Assembly: GCF_030034735.1 (NCBI RefSeq)
Contig: NZ_CP125370.1
Coordinates: forward strand, 3,720,001-3,784,000
Reading direction: 5' to 3'
Length of the DNA: 64,000 bases
Origin: Paenibacillus sp. RC334
GTDB lineage: Bacteria > Bacillota > Bacilli > Paenibacillales > Paenibacillaceae
Shown: in pieces, positions 54,095-61,824 of the stretch
Layout of the letters: each line of letters begins with the position of its first letter
How positions within the stretch are numbered: position 1 is the first letter of the stretch
Translations under genes and position numbers: made by a program
The notes under the pieces: model-generated
Database searches by the model: none
What the model was told of the DNA's origin: nothing
The model's input: the letters and a program-made list of their open reading frames with translations, nothing else

Positions 54095-55054
54095 CTACGG
54101 ACGCTCCATTCGCACGGGTACGTTCACCTGCCGAAGGACAGCCTGAAGTACAGACTGGGCGTTGGAGCTGTCGAGACGCGCCTCGGGACGAAGCAGTAAA
54201 CGATGCGCCAGCACATAAGGTGCCAATATTTTCACATCGTCAGGAAGCACGTAATCACGATTTTCCAGAAAAGCGTACGCCTTGGTGGCCATCACAAAAG
54301 CAAGCGCCGCCCGCGGGCTGGCTCCCAGCAGTACCGATGAATGCTCTCTGGTCGCACGTACGATATCAAGTAAATAGGACGTAACTGCCTCGTCCATGTA
54401 CATTTCTCTGATTTCCTGCTGGATTGCGGCTATCTGTTCCATATGCGCTACCGCCTCCAGTCGATCTGCCGGCTGCCCCTCCTGATGACGAAGCAGCATG
54501 TTCCGCTCAGTCTCCATATCAGGATAGCCGAGACTGATTTTGAGCATAAAACGATCAAGCTGCGCTTCCGGCAGCATATAAGTCCCTTCAAAATCAATCG
54601 GATTTTGCGTAGCACACAGCATAAAAGGATGAGGCAGCATATGCGTTTCTCCATCCACGGTTACACTTCGCTCCTCCATCACTTCCAGCAAAGCCGATTG
54701 CGTTTTCGTCGTTGCCCGGTTAATTTCGTCTGCCAATAAAATATTTGTCATTACAGGACCCGGACGAAAATAAAAGCGCTCATCCCGTGGATGAAATATG
54801 GAAACCCCTGTTATATCACTGGGGAGAATATCAGGATTACATTGAACACGGCGGTAATCACCGCGCATGGATTTGGCAAGAGCCTTGATCATTTGCGTTT
54901 TTCCCGTACCCGGAACGTCCTCGATCAGAATGTGCCCACCCGCCAGCATAGTCGTTAGCAGTAATTTTATTTCAAAGGATTTACCTAATATGCATGATTC
55001 CAGATTAGCTCGGATTGCAGATACAATCTGCACAGATTCTTGACGCACGGGCAT
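54095..55054 (-). CDS. MoxR-family AAA+ ATPase
   Basis: A 319-residue ATPase: Walker A in IEDVPGTGKTQMIKALAK, Walker B ILLADEINRATTKTQSALLEVMEE, sensor 1 CATQNPIDFEGTYMLPEAQLDRFMLKI. It is the first gene of a three-gene operon with DUF58 and transglutaminase proteins, three bases apart from the next start. A chaperone-like role in assembling an envelope complex is inferred from the family. Confidence 0.93.
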   Translation of the reverse strand: MPVRQESVQIVSAIRANLESCILGKSFEIKLLLTTMLAGGHILIEDVPGTGKTQMIKALAKSMRGDYRRVQCNPDILPSDITGVSIFHPRDERFYFRPGPVMTNILLADEINRATTKTQSALLEVMEERSVTVDGETHMLPHPFMLCATQNPIDFEGTYMLPEAQLDRFMLKISLGYPDMETERNMLLRHQEGQPADRLEAVAHMEQIAAIQQEIREMYMDEAVTSYLLDIVRATREHSSVLLGASPRAALAFVMATKAYAFLENRDYVLPDDVKILAPYVLAHRLLLRPEARLDSSNAQSVLQAVLRQVNVPVRMERP

Positions 55055-55188
55055 AGCCTGTAAACCTCCTAGATAGCAACATGTTTCCTATTATTGTACA
55101 TGAAGGAGGGCATAGAGTACACTTGAGTCCTTTTCCAGATGTTCGAGCCAGTGCTACAGTTTGGCAGCATTTTGTATGCAGACATATA

Positions 55189-55226
55189 AAAAAGCCCTCC
55201 GGTCATTCAGATCCGAAGGGCTAATT
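55189..55226 (-). terminator. Terminator of the spoVA operon
   Basis: AGCCCTTCGG-ATCTGAATGA-CCGGAGGGCT followed by TTTTTTAT on the minus strand. Confidence 0.9.
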
Positions 55227-55292
55227 TTTAAGCTTATTTAATTCAGCATTTTGCATCATTCGATTACCAACGCTTAAAAGTACAATATAAGT

Positions 55293-55643
55293 TTATCCTT
55301 TTGGACGTACAACCAGGGCTGCCAAAAAAGAGAATATAATCGCCGAGGAAATCCCTGCACTTGTCACACTAAAAATCCCTGTAATGACACCAAGCCATCC
55401 GTCCTTTTCCAATTCGGTTAATGCGCCGTGTACGAGTGAGTTACCAAAACTGGTAATTGGAATCGTCGCACCCGCTCCGGCAAATTTGATAAGCGGATCG
55501 TATATCCCAACGGCATCAGCAATTGCACCTGCTACCACCAACGTACTCATCGTATGTGCCGGGGTCATTTTAATGACATCCATCATCAACTGACCCACGA
55601 CACAAATGGCACCACCGACTAAAAAAGCCCATAGATATATCAT
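55293..55643 (-). CDS. spoVAE: Stage V sporulation protein AE
   Basis: A 116-residue membrane protein of the SpoVAE (SpoVAEb) type with about four helices, beginning MIYLWAFLVGGAICVVGQLMMD. Part of the SpoVA channel that moves dipicolinic acid into the forespore and releases it on germination. The ATG at 55643 has GCGGGAGG upstream; it overlaps the spoVAD stop by four bases. Confidence 0.94.
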   Translation of the reverse strand: MIYLWAFLVGGAICVVGQLMMDVIKMTPAHTMSTLVVAGAIADAVGIYDPLIKFAGAGATIPITSFGNSLVHGALTELEKDGWLGVITGIFSVTSAGISSAIIFSFLAALVVRPKG

Positions 55644-56662
55644 ACTTTTCCTCCCGCTTCGAAAGCTACAGCATGTGCAATGCATGGAATGCTTTCTCCT
55701 TGCTGTGTCGACAAAGGAGACAGCAATGCCCCGGTCGCCACGACCAGTACCTTCTGAAGTTCTCCCTTTTCGAGCCGTTTTAACAAATGCCCGTAGGTTA
55801 CAACAGCCGAGCATCCGGCACCACTGCCGCCTGCAATGACTTGCTTTTGTTTGTTCAGGTCATAAATAAGTAAACCGCAATCGTTAAATTCCGTCTGACT
55901 CACATCAATATTTTGCTTTTTAAGCAGCTCCTTGGTAATCGGCAAGCCTACTGAGGCCAAATCCCCCGTTACAATAAGATCATAATAACCAGGGTCCCGG
56001 CCTGTATCTCGAAAATGGGACAACAAGGTATCTGCCGCCGCCGGAGCCATCGCCCCTCCCATGTTAAATGGGTCTTTAATCCCCATATCCGTAACACGTC
56101 CAATGGTAGCGCAATCTACCACCGTACCTGACTTGGCATGTCCCACAACTGCGGTGCCTGAGCCGGTGACGGTATACTGGGCCGTTGGAGGCTTCTGTGC
56201 TCCGTATTCCGTAGGATATCGGAACTGCTTTTCCACAGTACAGTTATGGCTCGTCGTACCCGCCATTACATAGTCGCCCGCCTCTGAATCCACAATAAGC
56301 GCGGCTAAGGCCAGACTTTCCATCGACGTAGAGCAGGCTCCGAAAACACCCAAATAAGGAATCGCGAGCTTGCGCGCTGAAAAGGAGCTACTGATAATTT
56401 GATTCATCAGATCACCACTGATAAAAAACTGTACTTCCTCTTTGTTCAAATTGGCATTAATTAACGCTAGCTCAGTAGAGTGCTCGAACAATCTGCGTTC
56501 CGCTTTTTCCCATGTTTTTTCGTTAATTTCGAGATTGTCATAAATGTAGTCAAAATCCGTGGACAGCGGCCCCTCTCCTTCATCCGGGCCAACAACGGTT
56601 GCACTTCCAACGATGCGCGGTCTGGATTCAAACTTCCAGGTTTGTCCTCCCTGTCTTCTCAT
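55640..56662 (-). CDS. spoVAD: Stage V sporulation protein AD
   Basis: A 340-residue thiolase-fold protein that binds dipicolinic acid (family knowledge). The cysteine in VFGACSTSMESLALAALIV sits where thiolases have theirs but the protein is not an enzyme. GSGAGCSAVVTYGHLL is near the C-terminus. ATGA overlap with spoVAC upstream and spoVAE downstream. Confidence 0.96.
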   Translation of the reverse strand: MRRQGGQTWKFESRPRIVGSATVVGPDEGEGPLSTDFDYIYDNLEINEKTWEKAERRLFEHSTELALINANLNKEEVQFFISGDLMNQIISSSFSARKLAIPYLGVFGACSTSMESLALAALIVDSEAGDYVMAGTTSHNCTVEKQFRYPTEYGAQKPPTAQYTVTGSGTAVVGHAKSGTVVDCATIGRVTDMGIKDPFNMGGAMAPAAADTLLSHFRDTGRDPGYYDLIVTGDLASVGLPITKELLKKQNIDVSQTEFNDCGLLIYDLNKQKQVIAGGSGAGCSAVVTYGHLLKRLEKGELQKVLVVATGALLSPLSTQQGESIPCIAHAVAFEAGGKV

Positions 56663-57168
56663 AGATGGTTACCCCCTACTCCAAGAAAGGCGTAGATGAC
56701 ACCTACAACGAACGCTGCCACCACCCCGAATACGATAACCGACCCTGCCAGCTTGAACATATTCGCGCCTACACCGAGCACCAGCCCCTCAGAACGATGC
56801 TCCAGTGCAGCCGAACACATCGAGTTGGCAAAGCCTGTAATCGGTACAGCGGTTCCTGCTCCCGCCCATTGGGCAAACTTGTCGTACACCCCGAAGCAGG
56901 TCAATATGACTGCCAGCAGGATCATCATGGATGAGGTCGGCGGTGCCGCCTCCTTGGCCGAAATGTGCATCCCTGCCATGAAGGCTTCCTGAATTGCCTG
57001 ACCAATCACACAGATGCCGCCTCCAACCAGAAAAGCCCGCACACAGTTGGCAAAAACGTTTGTAGACGGCTCGTGCTTTTTGGAAATACTCTGGTAGTCC
57101 TTTTCATTTATGGACAACGGCGGCGTATTGGTACGAAAACCGCGTTGGCCAGATTTAGCTGGCATCAT
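56659..57168 (-). CDS. spoVAC: Stage V sporulation protein AC
   Basis: A 169-residue membrane protein; a 40-residue hydrophilic start is followed by about four helices (AFLVGGGICVIGQAIQEAFM, MMILLAVILTCFGVYDKFAQ, ...VIVFGVVAAFVVGVIYAFLG). SpoVAC behaves as a mechanosensitive channel in B. subtilis. The ATG at 57168 has AGGGG upstream. The operon has only C, D and E; A, B and F are not in the window. A forespore promoter is expected upstream, but I see none with a clear -10. Confidence 0.93.
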   Translation of the reverse strand: MMPAKSGQRGFRTNTPPLSINEKDYQSISKKHEPSTNVFANCVRAFLVGGGICVIGQAIQEAFMAGMHISAKEAAPPTSSMMILLAVILTCFGVYDKFAQWAGAGTAVPITGFANSMCSAALEHRSEGLVLGVGANMFKLAGSVIVFGVVAAFVVGVIYAFLGVGGNHL

Positions 57169-57350
57169 CCACCACCCCTTATTTGTAAATTCCGCACTTT
57201 GCGGTTCGGATTCATTGTGTCCTTATCATTATTAGCTTTATGGGGAATTGTTATGTCAGGAAAATGATATCGTGGACATTCCGTACAAATCCATTCATAC
57301 TGGATGGATGACGACCACTGGTTAATTAATAAGGAGCGAGGTATAACATC

Positions 57351-58430
57351 ATGGAATCAAAAACATTAGAACTGTTTAAAACCTTAACGGAGTTTCCTTC
57401 CATTCCGGGGCATGAGCGAGAGCTGCGGGCATGGGTTAAAGAACGGATATCCGGTTATACGGACGAAATCGTGCAAGATCGTTTGGGTAGCCTTTTCGGC
57501 GTGCTGCGCGGTGAAGAGAACGGACCGCGTGTGATGGTTGCGGGCCATCTGGATGAAGTCGGATTTATCGTCAATGGCATTACGGAAAATGGTATGATCC
57601 GCTTTCAGCCCGTTGGAGGCTGGTGGAGTCAGGCCATCATGTCACAACGTCTTCAGGTGCTGACTCCGAATGGGCCGATTATTGGTGTCGTTGGCTCAGT
57701 ATCGCCCCATTTGCTGGATGAATCACAACGTAGCAAGCCCATGGACATCAAGCATATGTATCTGGATATCGGCGTGGACAGCCGTCAGGAAGCGCAAGAG
57801 CTGGGTATCGTGCCGGGAACAGCCATTGCGCCGATTTGTGATTTTACTCCACTGGCGAATCCGAAAAAAATCATGGCTAAAGCGTGGGATAACCGCTATG
57901 GTGTAGGCTTGGCTATTGAACTGCTTGAAGCGTTACATAAGGAAAAGGACAAACTGCCTAATACGCTGTATGCGGGAGCTACCGTTCAGGAGGAAGTGGG
58001 ATTGCGCGGCGCACGCACGGCAGCCAACCTGATTCAACCGGACGTTTTCTTTGCACTGGATTGCAGTGCGGCCAACGATATGGGTGGTGATCCGAACGCT
58101 TACGGGCATTTGGGTAAAGGCGCGCTGCTACGGGTATTTGATCCGGGTATGATTACACATCGCGGGATTGTGGAATACGTGCAGGATATGGCGGAAACGC
58201 ACAAGATCAAGTATCAATATTTCATCTCCACAGGTGGGACCGATGCAGGTCAGGTTCATTTAAGCGGAATTGGAGTGCCCTCCACCGTCATTGGCATTTG
58301 CGGACGATACATCCACACTTCCTCGTCCATTATTCACACCGACGATTACGATGCAGCCAAAGAACTGATCGTCAAGCTGGTACAAAACCTGGATCGTACG
58401 ACACTGAATACGATTATTGAACGAGCTTAA
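57351..58430 (+). CDS. M42 family metallopeptidase
   Basis: A 359-residue dinuclear-metal aminopeptidase. Ligands appear in AGHLDEVGF (His66, Asp68), [10 protein letters not shown] (Asp), [10 protein letters not shown] (Glu pair), DCSAANDM and [15 protein letters not shown]. The family also contains endoglucanase-annotated members (FrvX/YsdC); peptidase activity is the safer call. The ATG follows AAGGAGCGAGG. A strong terminator follows. Confidence 0.9.
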   Translation: MESKTLELFKTLTEFPSIPGHERELRAWVKERISGYTDEIVQDRLGSLFGVLRGEENGPRVMVAGHLDEVGFIVNGITENGMIRFQPVGGWWSQAIMSQRLQVLTPNGPIIGVVGSVSPHLLDESQRSKPMDIKHMYLDIGVDSRQEAQELGIVPGTAIAPICDFTPLANPKKIMAKAWDNRYGVGLAIELLEALHKEKDKLPNTLYAGATVQEEVGLRGARTAANLIQPDVFFALDCSAANDMGGDPNAYGHLGKGALLRVFDPGMITHRGIVEYVQDMAETHKIKYQYFISTGGTDAGQVHLSGIGVPSTVIGICGRYIHTSSSIIHTDDYDAAKELIVKLVQNLDRTTLNTIIERA

Positions 58431-58458
58431 GGTATTCTCAGAAAAGTACAATCTATTA

Positions 58459-58500
58459 AAAACAGTCAAAACACGTTATACATGTTTTGACTGTTTTTTT
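58459..58500. terminator. Bidirectional terminator
   Basis: AAAAACAGTCAAAACA-CGTTATACA-TGTTTTGACTGTTTTTTT, between the M42 gene and the convergent YdjM-like gene. The long perfect stem and flanking A and T runs make it strong on both strands. Confidence 0.92.
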
Positions 58501-58529
58501 GATTTAATAGAGCTACAAAATAGAGCGCT

Positions 58530-59246
58530 TCATATCAAATGCTTATAACGAAGTAAAGCGATAATAACAAGTACAGCCGTCAAGGCAATGCAGATGTTCT
58601 CCACCTGCGCCCCTTTGCGCGTTCCGGTACTCATCAGCTTAAATCGCAGCTTCCATTTGAGCGGTGGCAAAGGTTTAATTCCGTTATTCGTCAAGGAATC
58701 TGCCAACAAATGCAGCAGATACGCCAAACCACCAGCCAGCCATATGCTGTCACCGTGCAGACGGGTTGTACCGTACAGCAACGCAGTCCATGCGACTGTT
58801 CCGTACACCGTATGCGTCAATCCCCGGTGAGGGACAAGCGTACAGATAATCAGCAGGCACCCGGCAATGTAATTCCATGGCGCATATGCTTCCCCATACC
58901 AGGCTAAGCCAACCCCAATCAAAAAGATAATAACCTTTCGCATCGATCGTGAAGGCATAAAGGAAGCGCTGATCATCAGTAAAGCCAGAACAAGATTCCA
59001 CGGCGGTGGAGCCATACGGGTGAAAAATACCCAGCCCGCAGCCCCAATCATCAAAAGCTGTACGAGTCTGAGCATTTTGGTAGGCAACGCACGACTCACG
59101 AGCATGGAGTTAGGCTCGTCAATATCCGGCAACAGTGAACCGACTACAGCGGCAGCCACGGCAGCCGGAGTCACTTCGTATCCGTTCAAGGCTAATACCG
59201 ACAGGGAGACCCCGGTTCCAATAATCAAATGGGCTCTTCCCATCAT
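58530..59246 (-). CDS. Membrane-bound metal-dependent hydrolase, YdjM/DUF457-like
   Basis: About 238 residues. MGRAHLIIGTGVSLSVLAL, SLLPDIDEPNS and the later HRGLTHTVYGTVAWTALLYG and ADSLTNNGIKPLPPL segments carry the His/Asp residues of the LexA-binding YdjM family (DUF457). Five to six membrane helices. The substrate is unknown. The start is uncertain; I use the ATG at 59246, with AAAGG 12 bases upstream. Confidence 0.82.
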   Translation of the reverse strand: MMGRAHLIIGTGVSLSVLALNGYEVTPAAVAAAVVGSLLPDIDEPNSMLVSRALPTKMLRLVQLLMIGAAGWVFFTRMAPPPWNLVLALLMISASFMPSRSMRKVIIFLIGVGLAWYGEAYAPWNYIAGCLLIICTLVPHRGLTHTVYGTVAWTALLYGTTRLHGDSIWLAGGLAYLLHLLADSLTNNGIKPLPPLKWKLRFKLMSTGTRKGAQVENICIALTAVLVIIALLRYKHLI

Positions 59247-59403
59247 GGTGCATAACATCCTTTCGTTGCAGCATACAACAGAGTTCGACATCACTCTATT
59301 TGAATCAGCATGATTCGATTGTATACGACAAACAAAAGGAGAACAATAGTTCGCTTATTCTATTTAAAGGATATCGTCCAAAAGTCCCGGTCAAAAATTC
59401 GCC

Positions 59404-60555
59404 TTAGAGTATTTTTTGGAACAGTGCGATAACTTCCTCTTTGGTTGGCTGAAACGGATTACTGGGCGCACACGCATCCTTCATCGCATTGTCGGCTAAC
59501 AGATTCAGGTCCGGGTCCGTTACTCCCAACTCAGACAAGCGTTTCGGAATTCCGACCTCCTGTGCCAACCCACGGATGGCATCCACGACAAATTCAGCAC
59601 ACTCCTCATCCGTTCGCCCTCTGACCGAGAATCCAATCGCTTGAGCGATAGGTCTGAATTTACGAGGAACATGCTGCGCATTGGCCTCCTGTACATAGGG
59701 CAGTAGCATCGCATTACACACCCCATGTGGAAGATCATACACACCTCCAAGCTGATGAGCCATCGCATGCACATATCCCAACCCCGCATTGTTGAAGGCC
59801 AGCCCTCCCAGAAAAACAGCATACACAAGCTTTTCCCGAGCCTCAATATTTTGACCGTTCTCCACAGCATCAGGCAAATAACGGAATATCAGTTCGACAG
59901 CAGCCAGGGCAGTGGCATCGGTGACCGGATAAGCTCCCGGGGTAACCAGCGCCTCAATCGCATGAGTAAGCGCATCCATACCTGTCGCAGCAGTTAATTC
60001 GGCTGGCTTACCCACCATTAATTCGGGGTCATTTACAGAGATGGAAGCCAGACTGTTTTTATCAACCATGACCATTTTGACCTTACGCTTCTCATCAGTA
60101 ATGACATAGTTAATGGTGACCTCGCTGGAGGTACCCGCCGTTGTATTCACTGCCACAATAGGAACGGACGGGCGTTTGGATTTGTGAACGCCTTCATATT
60201 CTGAAATATGTCCTCCATTGGTGACAATGATGCCAATGGCTTTGGCCGCATCCTGAGGTGACCCACCACCTACCGAGACGAGAACATCACATCCGTTATC
60301 CTGAAACACCTTGACTCCTTCGTGAACATTGTCACAGGTAGGGTTAGGTTGCACACCATCATACACGATATATGGAACTCCATGCTGCTCCAAAACAGCA
60401 ATAACCCGGTCGGTAATCCCATTTCGACGCAGCCATTTATCCGTCACGATAAGCGCTTTCATAAATCCTTTCTCTTGCAACATCGGTCCCAGATCTCTAA
60501 GACATCCAATCCCCATCAAATTCACTGGCGGTACATAAAAGATGTTCCTCCCCAT
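59404..60555 (-). CDS. Iron-containing alcohol dehydrogenase
   Basis: A 383-residue group III dehydrogenase. NAD-binding block GGGSPQDAAKAIGII; metal ligands in GMDALTHAIEALVTPGAYPVTDA and HAMAHQLGGVYDLPHGVCNAMLLP. The substrate may be ethanol, butanol, 1,3-propanediol or methanol. The ATG at 60555 (MGRNIFYVPP) has GAGGGG upstream. It is divergent from the expansin gene. Confidence 0.92.
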   Translation of the reverse strand: MGRNIFYVPPVNLMGIGCLRDLGPMLQEKGFMKALIVTDKWLRRNGITDRVIAVLEQHGVPYIVYDGVQPNPTCDNVHEGVKVFQDNGCDVLVSVGGGSPQDAAKAIGIIVTNGGHISEYEGVHKSKRPSVPIVAVNTTAGTSSEVTINYVITDEKRKVKMVMVDKNSLASISVNDPELMVGKPAELTAATGMDALTHAIEALVTPGAYPVTDATALAAVELIFRYLPDAVENGQNIEAREKLVYAVFLGGLAFNNAGLGYVHAMAHQLGGVYDLPHGVCNAMLLPYVQEANAQHVPRKFRPIAQAIGFSVRGRTDEECAEFVVDAIRGLAQEVGIPKRLSELGVTDPDLNLLADNAMKDACAPSNPFQPTKEEVIALFQKIL

Positions 60556-60835
60556 ACGTAAACCCCTCCTCTGTGTTAATCGTTCTCCAGTCATCTCTGC
60601 TCTCTGTTATCATGCATCTTCTTGATACTACCATCAGATCGAGCAGACATCTGCGAAAAAAAGCACAGTTCAGCAATTCTTTTAAAAACATGCAATAAGG
60701 CCTAGAAGCATGTTGACAAACTTTTGCAATATTTTCTTTTTGCCTCAAAAGCCTATTGTACTATTTGAAATATTATGTAATATAGTGTTTATATTTACTA
60801 TATGAATCTATTAAATGAACAAGGAGGAAATAATT

Positions 60836-61549
60836 ATGCAAAAGAGTTCTGCGATTCGCAAGTTCAAAACGATTGGTCTGGCATCATTGCTAAGTCTTGT
60901 TTTGTTCGCTCTCCCCGCTTCTGCTGCTTGGAATGATACATACACGGGGTACGCTACCTATACCGGATCTGGCTACTCTGGAGGAGCACTGCTGCTTGAT
61001 CCAATCCCTTCCGATGCAAAAATTACGGCTCTTAACCGCACACAACTGAATTATAATGGAATCAAAGCCGCATTGGCAGGAGCATATCTGGAAGTCCAAG
61101 GCCCCAAAGGGAAAACAACAGTCTATGTAACCGATATTTATCCTGAAGGCCCAAGTGGTGCGCTTGACCTGTCCCCGAATGCTTTTAACCAAATTGGCAA
61201 TCAAATTGATGGAAAAATCAATATCTCATGGAAAGTCGTCAAAGCCCCAGTTACTGGAAACGTCTCCTACCGCATTAAAGAAGGCAGCAGCCGGTGGTGG
61301 GCAGCTATTCAGGTACGCAATCATAAATATCCTGTCTTGAAACTGGAAGTCCAACAGAACGGACAGTGGCTCAACCTTGAAAAACAGGACTATAACCACT
61401 TTCTGGGTACAAACTTAGGGAACCAGCCTCTTAAAATCCGGATTACAGACATTCGCGGTGTGGTGCTGAACGATACCCTCCCGGCCCTAGCAGAAAATGG
61501 CACGGGCGATGCCTATATTGTCAAAGGTAATGTGCAATTCCCTGACTGA
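60836..61549 (+). CDS. Bacterial expansin (EXLX1/YoaJ family), secreted
   Basis: A 237-residue secreted protein that loosens plant cell walls and binds cellulose and peptidoglycan without hydrolysis. Signal peptide 1-30, cleavage predicted after ALPASA. Domain 1 (double-psi barrel) has the key D100, Y102 and D111 (VTDIYPEG...ALDLS), with the same +2 and +11 spacing as D71, Y73 and D82 of YoaJ. Domain 2 (CBM63-like) has the aromatic triplet W154, W155 and Y186, equivalent to W125, W126 and Y157. The ATG at 60836 follows AAGGAGG. Such genes are typical of root-associated Paenibacillus. Confidence 0.95.
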   Translation: MQKSSAIRKFKTIGLASLLSLVLFALPASAAWNDTYTGYATYTGSGYSGGALLLDPIPSDAKITALNRTQLNYNGIKAALAGAYLEVQGPKGKTTVYVTDIYPEGPSGALDLSPNAFNQIGNQIDGKINISWKVVKAPVTGNVSYRIKEGSSRWWAAIQVRNHKYPVLKLEVQQNGQWLNLEKQDYNHFLGTNLGNQPLKIRITDIRGVVLNDTLPALAENGTGDAYIVKGNVQFPD

Positions 61550-61824
61550 TTGCAGGTATCTTCTCACAGCTTGAGTCCTGTCAGGCACAAATGGGTGCTT
61601 CCTACCCATGTGCTGTCCAACTCGTGACAGGCTTTATGTAATCCCCAGGCTGGGAACCGACGCAAGCGATTTTGCGTGTTGGGTTCCTGGCCTTTTTACG
61701 AAAAAGTCATTATTTTTCATAAAAAATTAGTTTGTTCACTGTCCTGTTCACAGGAAGGCACGTATAATGAATACATATTAGGGTGTATTTTGGCTATATG
61801 CACATAGACAGGAGACCTGCCCAC
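61550..61824. other. 3' region of expansin gene with two hairpins
   Basis: A first structure pairs CCTGTCA (61577-61583) with TGACAGG (61625-61631) and, inside it, GCACA and ATGGGT (61585-61596) with ACCCAT and TGTGC (61604-61613). A second hairpin is the terminator at 61645-61697. A TATAAT lies near 61764 after a direct repeat of TGTTCAC. No ORF. Confidence 0.5.
61645..61698 (+). terminator. Terminator of the expansin gene
   Basis: CCAGG and GGAACC, ACGCAA ... TTGCGT, GGTTCC and CCTGG form a long stem with internal loops, followed by CCTTTTT. Confidence 0.8.

Noticed and set aside
61575..61700. Cyclic di-GMP or c-di-AMP riboswitch after the expansin gene
   Set aside because: The position is 3' to the gene, and the conserved core sequences of those classes are absent. 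It is a two-hairpin 3' region with a terminator.
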